A DNA stretch of 64,000 nucleotides from Pelagibacterales bacterium SAG-MED01 (lineage in GTDB: Bacteria > Pseudomonadota > Alphaproteobacteria > Pelagibacterales > Pelagibacteraceae): positions 120,001 to 184,000 of the forward strand of contig JACWCY010000001.1 in the NCBI GenBank assembly GCA_014654455.1, given 5' to 3'. Below are positions 39,126 to 46,876 of the stretch, one piece after another; the stretch's first letter is position 1, and each line of letters starts with the position of its first letter. The notes beneath the pieces were generated by a model. That model saw only the letters and a program-made list of their open reading frames with translations. It ran no database searches and was not told the DNA's origin. Position numbers and translations under genes: made by a program.

Positions 39126-39439
39126 ATGTTTTTTTCTAAAAATTCTTTCATGTGACTTTCAGGAACACCACCTACTTTTCTATCTACTTCCACACCTTTT
39201 TTATAAATTATAACTGTTGGCACACCTCTGATTCCAGCTACACTACCGGTATTAATTCCACCATCTTCGATGTCAGCATAATAAAATCCTGCTTTACCTT
39301 TATATTCAACTGCAAGCTTATCCATAACAGGTTTTAAAGCTTTGCAGGGTCCACACCAAGCTGCACTAAACTGAATTACAGATACATCTTCTTTTTTAAT
39401 TTTATTATCAAAATCTTCATCTTTAAAATCTATAAGCAT
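39122..39439 (-). CDS. trxA: thioredoxin
   Basis: Small cytosolic disulfide reductase. The active site is W28-C29-G30-P31-C32 and the cis-Pro is in GVPTVIIY. 105 aa, standard. No signal peptide. It is convergent with folC (4-bp overlap, TTAG) and lies 34 bp downstream of the exonuclease I gene on the same strand. Confidence 0.93.
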   Translation of the reverse strand: MLIDFKDEDFDNKIKKEDVSVIQFSAAWCGPCKALKPVMDKLAVEYKGKAGFYYADIEDGGINTGSVAGIRGVPTVIIYKKGVEVDRKVGGVPESHMKEFLEKNI

Positions 39440-39473
39440 AAAACCTTTCTAATAATTCGTACCTCAAAGTCAA

Positions 39474-40910
39474 CTAAGCAATTTCATATTTTTTTTCAAT
39501 TGACATAATAAACTCATTAATTTCATCCAATTTTTTTAATTCTTCTTCATCATCCCTATTATCCGCCTGATCTCTTAAGATATCAATTTCGTTATAAGCC
39601 ATCCCAATAGTTTGCCATTTTTCCTTATTTTTACTCAAGATTCGTCTCGCAATTTCACTCTTTATATTTTTGTACAAGTCCGGTGGTAAAATTTGTGGTG
39701 CTTCTTGATAAATAATTTTTTGCCCAAACCAGCTACATCGTTTATCTTGAAATTTATCTAACATTCTTAATTTATCCTCCCAGGAAGAACTGTGCCATAT
39801 TTTGAATAAGGCTGTATCTTTGTTTGGAATAAACTTTTCATATAAAGTTTCCTCTGGTAATAAATCCTCTTGAGTTTTAGTTTGTGCTTTTTCTTCTGCA
39901 GCTTCTCTATTAATAATTTGAATATTTTGACAAAATTTTTCGTTACTTCGAACTAATTCTGCCCTTTTTTTAATTGTCTCTAAATCTAGATCAGAATAAG
40001 CTTTTTCTTTTAATGCAAATTTTTTATCTAGCACTACTGGGGCTTTATTAGTTTTAATCACCCGAAGTGCCTTAGGACTAATTTTTTTTAAATTTGCTTT
40101 AAGTTCACTTACTGACATATCTAAAAAAGGCTCTGGGTCTCTTCTTAAATCCCATAAATATCCCCATGATGCATAAGAGGGATGAAAACAGTGAGTTGGA
40201 TGCAATGTACAAACTAGATACATCATATTTCTTCCCTTAACATTTTCAAAAATTGAATATATGCCATCACCTTTTAAAATAGACTCCACACTACTTTTTG
40301 TCGAAGTACCTAAAAATTTTTCCCAATTTTCTTTGTGTTTATCCTTTATAATTCTTAAAATTTTTAATGAATTGTGTGCATCAACATAAGCTGTATGGGC
40401 TGCTGATGTATCAAAACCTTGCTGACGAGCTAAACCCTCCAGGGCCAAACTCTCGTTCCCCGCGTCTGTTAATTCTGTTTTTAATGTTTTAGAGTTTATA
40501 GTTTGAGCAGCTCTTGCTACATGTAAACCATCATGTTCCTGATTTGGTGAGGAGTGAGTTGTATAAGGATATCTATTTCCCTTGAAAAAATTGAAATGAA
40601 ACATTCTTCTATCAAAATTTAAATTACTCCAGCCCATAAACATAGCAGGAGCGGCTTTTACAAAGAAATTTTCAACAGCACCTAAAAATTCATAATGTGA
40701 ATAATTGCCCTTAGTAAGTAAATCAATGCTAGTAGAATTAACTAAAAGAGCTTTAGCAGAAGGGACTTCGCCCTCTGGCATTCTTCCTCTAATATTTAAT
40801 TTTCCTATCTCTTTAAGATTTTTATCAACTACAACTGCTCCAACTTCAATAATTGATCCCCAAATAGTGCTGTTAGTGGTTTCTGTATCATAAATTACTA
40901 TTTTATCCAT
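39474..40910 (-). CDS. sbcB: exodeoxyribonuclease I
   Basis: 3'-5' exonuclease specific for single-stranded DNA, of the DnaQ/DEDDh fold. The first catalytic acids are D8 and E10 in IYDTETTNS, followed by NLNFDRRMFHFNF and HTAYVDAHNSLKI with the His and Asp of the later motifs. The remaining part has the ExoI SH3-like and C-terminal domains. 478 aa. It starts 2 bp after a PD-(D/E)XK nuclease gene and near rmuC, forming a DNA-processing group. Confidence 0.93.
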   Translation of the reverse strand: MDKIVIYDTETTNSTIWGSIIEVGAVVVDKNLKEIGKLNIRGRMPEGEVPSAKALLVNSTSIDLLTKGNYSHYEFLGAVENFFVKAAPAMFMGWSNLNFDRRMFHFNFFKGNRYPYTTHSSPNQEHDGLHVARAAQTINSKTLKTELTDAGNESLALEGLARQQGFDTSAAHTAYVDAHNSLKILRIIKDKHKENWEKFLGTSTKSSVESILKGDGIYSIFENVKGRNMMYLVCTLHPTHCFHPSYASWGYLWDLRRDPEPFLDMSVSELKANLKKISPKALRVIKTNKAPVVLDKKFALKEKAYSDLDLETIKKRAELVRSNEKFCQNIQIINREAAEEKAQTKTQEDLLPEETLYEKFIPNKDTALFKIWHSSSWEDKLRMLDKFQDKRCSWFGQKIIYQEAPQILPPDLYKNIKSEIARRILSKNKEKWQTIGMAYNEIDILRDQADNRDDEEELKKLDEINEFIMSIEKKYEIA

Positions 40911-40912
40911 TT

Positions 40913-41599
40913 TTAAATTAAATTTGAAAGTTCATTAAATTTTTTTAGTCTTCCTAAGAATAAATTTTGGTAAGTAATTAATTCTGGGCCTTGAATTTTA
41001 AATTCCTGAAATAGATTATCTACTGTACAAACCAGAATTACACAAGATGTGATGTGCGTGTTATACACAATATTGTGAGCTAAAGAATATGCGCTGGTTT
41101 GTAAAAACCAAGAGTCTATATACTCAGCTTTTTTTGGTTTATTAGATTGCTTGAAATCAATTATACAAGATTGTCCCTCATAAACACCAACACAGTCAGC
41201 AGTTCCTGCATATTTTTCTGGATAGTAAAGAGTACATTCAACTCCCCATATTTCTTCTAACCTATTTTTTAAACCTTTATCAATAATTTCTTTAGCCATT
41301 GATTTATATTGTTCTCCATCTTCAAAAAAACTTAAATTTTCTCTTCCTAAAAGAAAAGACTCTAAATAATTATGCATTTTTGAACCTCGACTGCTCGCAG
41401 CTTTTGTAATTGCTTCAGCTTCTTTTTGACCAGTTCTTTCGCGCCAATTGGCTAAAGCTGCTTTATCTTCCTCAGATTTGGTTGCGTCTAAAATTGAAGT
41501 AACACTTGGTAGTTTCGACTCTCCTAGTACGTATCTTCTAATTCCATCTACTGTTGCTCTTGATGACGAAGGATAATCATATTTTCTATTCCATTGCAT
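40913..41599 (-). CDS. PD-(D/E)XK nuclease, MGME1-like
   Basis: Probable single-strand or end-processing DNA exonuclease. Core motifs in order: LPSVTSIL, a W with surrounding Arg, RGSKMHNYLE (His about residue 76), then the metal site GTADC (Asp about 135) and IIDFKQS (D148-F-K150), which is the D...(D/E)xK pattern. The layout recalls mitochondrial MGME1 and phage-type nucleases. I chose ATG 41599 (228 aa); the open frame reaches a TTG at 41668 inside rmuC. It lies between rmuC and exonuclease I, so a joint repair role is inferred. Confidence 0.75.
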   Translation of the reverse strand: MQWNRKYDYPSSSRATVDGIRRYVLGESKLPSVTSILDATKSEEDKAALANWRERTGQKEAEAITKAASSRGSKMHNYLESFLLGRENLSFFEDGEQYKSMAKEIIDKGLKNRLEEIWGVECTLYYPEKYAGTADCVGVYEGQSCIIDFKQSNKPKKAEYIDSWFLQTSAYSLAHNIVYNTHITSCVILVCTVDNLFQEFKIQGPELITYQNLFLGRLKKFNELSNLI

Positions 41600-41636
41600 G
41601 AAGTTTCTTATAATCGGTATTAAAGGAAAAAAGAAA

Positions 41637-42728
41637 TTAATTTTTAAGCTGTTTATTTCTTTCAACAAATTTTTCTACATTTTCTGTTTGAACAGCTTTC
41701 TCAACCTGCTCGGGATCTTTTATATTTTCTAAAGTTCTGCTTATTGATCTTGCATCAGTACCAAACTTATCTACCACGCTCATCGCTTCTTCTAATTTTT
41801 TTCTAAGCGTAATTATGTTATCAAAATGTTTTCCAAATCTTGTGGTGATAGTTTTAAGATGATTATATATTTCTGTAGCTCCTTTTTGAACTTTAAGAGA
41901 TTGAAAACCCATATGTAAGGATTGCAAATAAGCTGAAAGAGTATTTGGGCCACAAATTACTATTTTGTATTTTTTCATTAATTCTTGGGTTAATAATTCT
42001 TTAGTGCTTGGATCCTGATATTCGGTTAATTCTTTATAAAGACTTTCTGTGGGTGCATATACTATTGCAAAATCAGTTGTCTTAGGTGGAACAATATATT
42101 TTTCCATAACACTTTTTGCTTTAGCTTTAAATGCACTTGCTAATTTTGTTCTAGCATCAGCAACAGCTTTTTTATCATCTGCATCATAAGCATCTGTGAT
42201 TGCTTTAAATTTTTCTACTGGAAAATGAGAGTCTACTGGAACCAAAATATCTCCTTGTAGCTTGATTGCAAATTCAACATTTTCACTAGTATCTTCTTTC
42301 ATCTTTACATTTGTCATAAATTGAGATGCTGGCAATAAATCTTTGATTAGTGCATCTAAAGAATACTCAGCAAGAGTTCCATATTTTTTAACACCTGCTA
42401 GAATTTTAGTAATTCCTTCTTGGCTTTGATTTAGTAATTGTACTTGCTGATTGAAATTCCCTACTTTTTCATCCACCTTAGTTAAAGCTTCTGTCATGTC
42501 TTTAGTAACGCCAGTTGAAAGAGCATTGAATGAAGTCGACATTGAGCCTAGAGATGTATTGATTGTAGTATTTAAACTATCTTTTAGTCGAACTATTTCA
42601 TTATTTAAATTTGCTATTTCTTCAACCTCTTTGCTGTCACTCCTTGGTTTGGATCTTATATTTAAATACAAAGTTGCTAGAGTTGCTACTAGCAGTAAAA
42701 TTAAGATAGTTAATAAAATTGTATCCAT
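41637..42728 (-). CDS. rmuC: DNA recombination protein RmuC
   Basis: Membrane-tethered protein with a predicted nuclease domain that limits recombination at inverted repeats. One N-terminal membrane helix (residues about 4-23) is followed by a coiled-coil region to about 130 and the conserved domain containing VDSHFPVEKFKAI and FAIVYAPTESLY. 363 aa, normal length. First gene of rmuC-nuclease-sbcB-trxA. A 43-residue membrane microprotein is encoded divergently 30 bp away. Confidence 0.92.
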   Translation of the reverse strand: MDTILLTILILLLVATLATLYLNIRSKPRSDSKEVEEIANLNNEIVRLKDSLNTTINTSLGSMSTSFNALSTGVTKDMTEALTKVDEKVGNFNQQVQLLNQSQEGITKILAGVKKYGTLAEYSLDALIKDLLPASQFMTNVKMKEDTSENVEFAIKLQGDILVPVDSHFPVEKFKAITDAYDADDKKAVADARTKLASAFKAKAKSVMEKYIVPPKTTDFAIVYAPTESLYKELTEYQDPSTKELLTQELMKKYKIVICGPNTLSAYLQSLHMGFQSLKVQKGATEIYNHLKTITTRFGKHFDNIITLRKKLEEAMSVVDKFGTDARSISRTLENIKDPEQVEKAVQTENVEKFVERNKQLKN

Positions 42729-42758
42729 GATTCGTAAGTTGTATTATAAGGTTTTTTT

Positions 42759-42890
42759 ATGGAATTATATCTAATTTTAAAAATTATATTTGTAATAGGA
42801 GTTTTAGTAGCTCTTTATGCAATATTAAGAAATTTAGATATTATCAAAATAATCCTCGTTTATTTTAAGGATAAATTATTTGGAAAGTAA
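42759..42890 (+). CDS. 43-residue membrane microprotein
   Basis: Small open frame from ATG 42759 to TAA 42890. The protein starts MELYLILKIIFVIGVLVALY, a continuous hydrophobic helix, and ends in a short charged tail (YFKDKLFGK). It fills the only space between rmuC and hisG and its stop overlaps hisG by 15 bp, the same compact convergent style as its neighbours. No family is recognised. Real translation is likely but not proven; low complexity AT-rich DNA can produce such frames by chance. Confidence 0.5.
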   Translation: MELYLILKIIFVIGVLVALYAILRNLDIIKIILVYFKDKLFGK

Positions 42891-43562
42891 TTGAATTAAT
42901 TTCTTTAATCCTTTTTTTTTTGAATTTTTCTTTGATGTAAAAATACATGCTTGAGACTTGAGAATTTCACCATCTTTTAAAACTCTCAAATTATTAGCTT
43001 TTAAAGTTTCACCTGTTGAACTGATGTCAGTGATTAATTCTGCTGATCCTGTAAAAGGATATGCTTCCGTTGCCCCAAGACTTTCAACCAATCTAAACTG
43101 GGTTACACCTTTTGAAAATAAAAATTCTTTTGTTAAATTTGGATATTTGGTTGCAACTCTTAATCTTTTTTTCTTTCTATCTCTAAATTCAAATGCAATT
43201 TCCTCAAGATCAGCAATTGTTTGAACATCAATCCAAGGGTCAGGAATTGCAACGACCAAATTAGCTTTTCCAAAGTTATATTTTTTTTCAACATTAATCT
43301 TTTTTTGAATATTAATTTCACTCTCTTTAAATAGATCAAACCCTGAAAAACCAATATCTAAAGAATTGTCACCAAGTCTTTCTATTATTTCTCTGGCATG
43401 TAAATACAATATTTTTATATTTGTTTTACTTTTAATTGAACCAATTAAATCTCGCTCTCCTCTTTCTGAAATAAGATTTAATTTTTTCTTTTTAAAAATC
43501 TTTAAAATATCTTTTTTCAATCTACCTTTACTTGGAATTCCTATGTTTATTATATTATCCAT
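42876..43562 (-). CDS. hisG: ATP phosphoribosyltransferase catalytic subunit, short form
   Basis: First step of histidine synthesis. The short form (228 aa) lacks the C-terminal regulatory domain and works with HisZ, encoded just upstream with a 2-bp gap. GIPSKGRLKKD at the N-terminus and the PRPP loop region LRVLKDGEILKS/DISSTGETL are conserved. Third gene of hisS-hisZ-hisG. Confidence 0.94.
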   Translation of the reverse strand: MDNIINIGIPSKGRLKKDILKIFKKKKLNLISERGERDLIGSIKSKTNIKILYLHAREIIERLGDNSLDIGFSGFDLFKESEINIQKKINVEKKYNFGKANLVVAIPDPWIDVQTIADLEEIAFEFRDRKKKRLRVATKYPNLTKEFLFSKGVTQFRLVESLGATEAYPFTGSAELITDISSTGETLKANNLRVLKDGEILKSQACIFTSKKNSKKKGLKKLIQLLSK

Positions 43563-43564
43563 GA

Positions 43565-44617
43565 TTAGTAATTTAAGTTTAAAGCAGCTCCTACTGCTGA
43601 GACTTGAATTTTAGAACCTAGATCAGAGATTAATTGATCGTATCTGCCACCATTAATAATATTCTTGATCTTATTGTTAGATTTAATATCAATTTTAAAA
43701 ACCATTCCTGTGTAATATTCAAGTTGTCTTCCAAAGGAAGTTGAAAAAATTACGTTTAGTTTTGATACTTTGTTGTTTGAGATTGGAAAATATTTTTGAT
43801 CTACCACCAAATTAATTTGGTATTTTTTAAAAAATTTATTTAATTCTTTAGCAGCTTTATTTATTGGACATTTAATCTTTAAAAACTCTTTAATAATTTT
43901 AGATACATTTTTCCCCTTACTTGCACGTCTTGGATCTTTAATTTTATTATCAAACCTACTTAAAATTTCTTTGATAGATCTACCGGCTATAATTGATGAT
44001 TTATCCTCCTTCATCATTTTCATATAACGTTTCTTATCAATTTCGACTATTGTTGGGTCTACATCTGAATTTGTCTCTAATCTTTTTAATAAATCGTTAA
44101 AATAATCTTCTCTCCAAAAATGTCTGAATAATCTTAACTTCCATCTTTTTGGAATATCTAATTTTGATATTAAAAGATTGAAAATTTCAACATTTCCGAG
44201 TGTTAAATTTCCTGAAGAGTATTTTAATTTTTTTAAAGAATTTAAAGATGTATTTATTATTTCTTTATCGTCAATTTTTTCATTTTTTGAACCAATAATT
44301 TCAAATCCTATTTGATCTCTAATAATAGAATCTTTTTTATTTTGAGATTTTCTATAGGCTTGACCGCTATAAAATATTTTTTCCTTTCCTTTGAAATTAT
44401 TTTCTAGATATCTAAGACATGAAACTATCGTTAAATCAGGACGCAAACACAGTTCACTTCCCTTTTGATCTGTAAATGTAAAGATAAATTTTCTAAAGTT
44501 CTCGCCTGATCTTTGTACAATATGATTTGTCTCAATTACAGAAGGTAATTGAATGTACTTAAATCCTTTAGACTTTACAGATCTAAGGATTTTTTCAGAT
44601 AAGTTTTTTGATTTCAT
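43565..44617 (-). CDS. hisZ: ATP phosphoribosyltransferase regulatory subunit
   Basis: Histidyl-tRNA synthetase paralog without charging activity that activates short HisG and confers histidine feedback. The class II core is recognisable (SELCLRPDLTI, YRKSQNKKDS in the motif 2 position, FGRQLEYYTGMVFKI), but aminoacylation residues are lost. 350 aa. It begins 23 bp inside the 3' end of hisS, its paralog. Confidence 0.92.
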   Translation of the reverse strand: MKSKNLSEKILRSVKSKGFKYIQLPSVIETNHIVQRSGENFRKFIFTFTDQKGSELCLRPDLTIVSCLRYLENNFKGKEKIFYSGQAYRKSQNKKDSIIRDQIGFEIIGSKNEKIDDKEIINTSLNSLKKLKYSSGNLTLGNVEIFNLLISKLDIPKRWKLRLFRHFWREDYFNDLLKRLETNSDVDPTIVEIDKKRYMKMMKEDKSSIIAGRSIKEILSRFDNKIKDPRRASKGKNVSKIIKEFLKIKCPINKAAKELNKFFKKYQINLVVDQKYFPISNNKVSKLNVIFSTSFGRQLEYYTGMVFKIDIKSNNKIKNIINGGRYDQLISDLGSKIQVSAVGAALNLNY

Positions 44618-45989
44618 TTATCAAATTCGATTTTGGAATTGTTTGGCTGTTTTCACCCTTAACACCTTTGAGATTTTTAATAGTTACAGTATTATCTTTA
44701 AATTCATTTTCTCCACAAATAACCGCAACTGATAATTCACGTTTATTTGCTAGTTCAAGCTGCTTTCCTAGATTTTTTTTTGTACTTAAAAACACTTCAG
44801 CATTAATATTATTTTCTCTCAATAAATCTACAATTTCATAATAATTCTTCAGATATTTTTGATCCATTACACAAACTAAAATTGGTTTTTGATCCTCTAC
44901 TTTAATTTGATCCAGCTGCATTAATGCAAATAGTAATCGATCAACTCCAAAACTTATTCCTGTCCCCGGAACATCAACTCCTCTAAATCTTGAAATAAGT
45001 TTGGCATATGAACCTCCTGAACAGATGCTACCCAATTCTATTTCCTTGCCTTTGTTATTAGTCACTTTGAAATTTAAATTTGTTTCGACTATAAAATCTG
45101 AATAATAAGAAAGTCCTCTTACTATAGTAAAATTTGTTTTAACTTGTTTTAAATTTGATCCATATCCAATAACTTCAAATACATCCTCTAATTCTTGAAT
45201 TCCTTCTTGAGATAATGGATTTTTTAAAGATTCTTTTAATTTTTTTAAATCTTTTATTTTTAGAAAATTTAATATTTGTGCTGCCTGTTCATTATTTAAA
45301 TCAGCTCCTTTAGTAATAGCTCCACTTTGATCTTTTCTCTCTTTTTTAAGTAAGTCTTCAACCCCCCTTAATCCAAAACCAGGTTTGTCAAGTTTATCAA
45401 TTGCTCTAATAACTTTTATTTGTTTTTCTTCAGAAATTTTTAAATCATCAATTAAACCCTGAACTATTTTTCTATTACTCACATTAATTGTAAATTGATC
45501 TTTTTTTAATCCACAATCTGTTAGTGTGTTTGATATTAAATTACAAAGCTCAGCATTTGCTTGTGCAGGATTGACATTTCCAACAATATCAAAATCTGCT
45601 TGCATAAATTCTCTGTATCGACCATTTCCAGCTTTTTCATTTCTGAATACATTTTGAATTTGATATCGCTTGAAGATTGATGGAAGTTCTTGGTTGTTTT
45701 GAGCATAAAATCTTGCAAGGGGACTTGAGAGATCGTAACGAAGGGTTATATTCTTGTCTCCATCCTTAAATGAGAATACATCAGACATAGGATTAGCCTC
45801 ATCTTCTGCCAAAAAAGATCCAATATTTTCTGCGATTTCGAACGAGGGAGTTTCGAGAGCTTCTGCTCCAAATTTAATAAAATTATTCTCAATAGCTTCT
45901 AAAAGCTTTTTTTTGAGAAGAAAGTTTTTCCCCCATCGGTCTTCAAATCCTGAAGGTAATCCAGGAACTAATTTATTTTTTTTGTCCAT
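44595..45989 (-). CDS. hisS: histidine-tRNA ligase, alphaproteobacterial variant type
   Basis: Class II synthetase charging tRNA-His. Motif 1/ATP region LRYDLSSPLARF and the histidine loops are present (SGLxYYS-like RGLSYYSDF). The motif-2 loop that reads the acceptor end is FRNEKAGNGRYREF (115-128) where canonical enzymes have FRHERPQKGRYRQF, matching the variant type that charges tRNA-His lacking G-1. 464 aa. It is directly downstream of a tRNA-His gene with A73, and heads the hisS-hisZ-hisG operon. Confidence 0.95.
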   Translation of the reverse strand: MDKKNKLVPGLPSGFEDRWGKNFLLKKKLLEAIENNFIKFGAEALETPSFEIAENIGSFLAEDEANPMSDVFSFKDGDKNITLRYDLSSPLARFYAQNNQELPSIFKRYQIQNVFRNEKAGNGRYREFMQADFDIVGNVNPAQANAELCNLISNTLTDCGLKKDQFTINVSNRKIVQGLIDDLKISEEKQIKVIRAIDKLDKPGFGLRGVEDLLKKERKDQSGAITKGADLNNEQAAQILNFLKIKDLKKLKESLKNPLSQEGIQELEDVFEVIGYGSNLKQVKTNFTIVRGLSYYSDFIVETNLNFKVTNNKGKEIELGSICSGGSYAKLISRFRGVDVPGTGISFGVDRLLFALMQLDQIKVEDQKPILVCVMDQKYLKNYYEIVDLLRENNINAEVFLSTKKNLGKQLELANKRELSVAVICGENEFKDNTVTIKNLKGVKGENSQTIPKSNLINEIKKLI

Positions 45990-45995
45990 TTTTTT

Positions 45996-46070
45996 TGGTA
46001 CCCGGGCTGAGAATCGAACTCAAACTTAAAGTTCCACAAACTTTCGTGCTAACCGTTACACCACCCAGGC
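45996..46070 (-). tRNA. tRNA-His (GTG), A73 and no encoded G-1
   Basis: 75-nt cloverleaf on the minus strand starting GCCTGGGTGGTGTAACGG and ending with encoded CCA. The anticodon loop TTGTGGA gives GTG. The acceptor pairs GCCTGGG with CCCGGGT, leaving discriminator A73; the genomic base at -1 is T. Canonical bacterial tRNA-His has G-1 paired with C73. It is 6 bp upstream of hisS on the same strand. Confidence 0.95.
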
Positions 46071-46122
46071 ATTCTTTGATTTTATATTATTTTAGTGTGG
46101 ATTAAAATTATATTATAAATAA

Positions 46123-46164
46123 ATAGCCTACAGGCTATGAAAATACGTGCTGTGAGTATTTTTT
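46123..46164 (+). other. tandem hairpins in the tRNA-His/csp gap
   Basis: ATAGCCT/AGGCTAT (46123-46129 and 46132-46138) is a near-palindrome, directly followed by AAAATAC/GTATTTT (46140-46146 and 46156-46162) with a T-run after it on the plus strand. The second looks like a weak intrinsic terminator. They may end a small plus-strand transcript or act as upstream elements of tRNA-His. Remaining sequence of 46071-46241 has no gene I can support. Confidence 0.35.
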
Positions 46165-46241
46165 AGTGTTTCTCTATATGTAATATTTATAATCATGAGC
46201 AACCTTTTAGAGAAAAATTAAAATTATTCAACCCTTAAATA

Positions 46242-46279
46242 AAAGGACGTTTTTTCTAATAAATAGATAAACGTCCTTT
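46242..46279 (-). terminator. hairpin downstream of the cold shock gene
   Basis: Perfect 11-bp inverted repeat AAAGGACGTTT/AAACGTCCTTT (46242-46252 and 46269-46279) with a 16-nt loop, starting 13 bp after the csp stop codon. It is the strongest hairpin in the region and is placed as a transcription terminator or 3' stabilising stem. The U-tract after it is weak. Confidence 0.65.
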
Positions 46280-46292
46280 AAAAATTTTCAAA

Positions 46293-46505
46293 TTAATCTA
46301 TTTTTTTTAAATTTATCGCTGACGGGCCTTTAGGGCCATCTTCTAACGTAAACTCCAGTTTGTCTCCTTCATTAAGATATCTCATACCTGCAGCTTTAAC
46401 TGCACTAGCATGAACAAAGGCATCTTTCTCTTTATCTTCTCTTTCAATAAAGCCAAAACCTTTTTTTCCGTTAAACCATTTAACTGTTCCTTTTAGTGTA
46501 CTCAT
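46293..46505 (-). CDS. cold shock domain protein
   Basis: Single-stranded nucleic acid chaperone of the CspA family. RNP1 is KGFGFIE and RNP2 is DAFVHASAV. 70 aa, full length. A good Shine-Dalgarno (AAAGGA) lies about 12 nt upstream of the ATG, unusual among its weakly led neighbours. It is monocistronic, between tRNA-Phe and a strong terminator-like hairpin. Confidence 0.93.
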   Translation of the reverse strand: MSTLKGTVKWFNGKKGFGFIEREDKEKDAFVHASAVKAAGMRYLNEGDKLEFTLEDGPKGPSAINLKKID

Positions 46506-46579
46506 CTTATTCTTAGTCCTTTTGTTGTTTATTATTTATAGAAGTTAATTTCTTTTATATTAATTTCAAGATATTTTGA

Positions 46580-46654
46580 TGGTGCCTCGGGAAGGATTCG
46601 CACCTCCGACACAGAGATTTTCAATCTCCTGCTCTACTCCTGAGCTACCGAGGC
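46580..46654 (-). tRNA. tRNA-Phe (GAA) with unusual T-loop
   Basis: 75-nt cloverleaf on the minus strand, acceptor GCCTCGG with CCGAGGC, anticodon loop TTGAAAA with GAA, encoded CCA. The T-loop reads TGCGAAT, so position 55 is G in place of the near-universal T that becomes pseudouridine. It lies 6 bp downstream of the infA stop. Confidence 0.93.
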
Positions 46655-46660
46655 AAATGA

Positions 46661-46876
46661 TTAACCTCTAAAGATTATTCTGCCTTTTGTAAGGTCATAA
46701 GGGGTCATTTCGACAGTAACATTATCACCTTGTAATACTCTAATTCTGTTTTTTCTTAACTTACCAGCTGTATGAGCTGTTACAATATGGCCATTTTCTA
46801 ACTTAACTCTAAACATAGCATTAGGTAACAAGTCTGTAACTTTACCTTTAAACTCAAGTAAGTCTTGTTTTGACAA
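46661..46876 (-). CDS. infA: translation initiation factor IF-1
   Basis: Single OB-fold factor that blocks the A site during initiation. [18 protein letters not shown] and [14 protein letters not shown] are typical. 71 aa. It overlaps hisD by 23 bp at its start, and it ends the long minus-strand operon that begins near 50754. Confidence 0.96.
   Translation of the reverse strand: MSKQDLLEFKGKVTDLLPNAMFRVKLENGHIVTAHTAGKLRKNRIRVLQGDNVTVEMTPYDLTKGRIIFRG

Noticed and set aside
46123-46138. ATAGCCTACAGGCTAT as a recombination or attachment site
   Set aside because: Single copy as far as I can see, no mobile gene nearby; better explained as a small RNA hairpin or operator.
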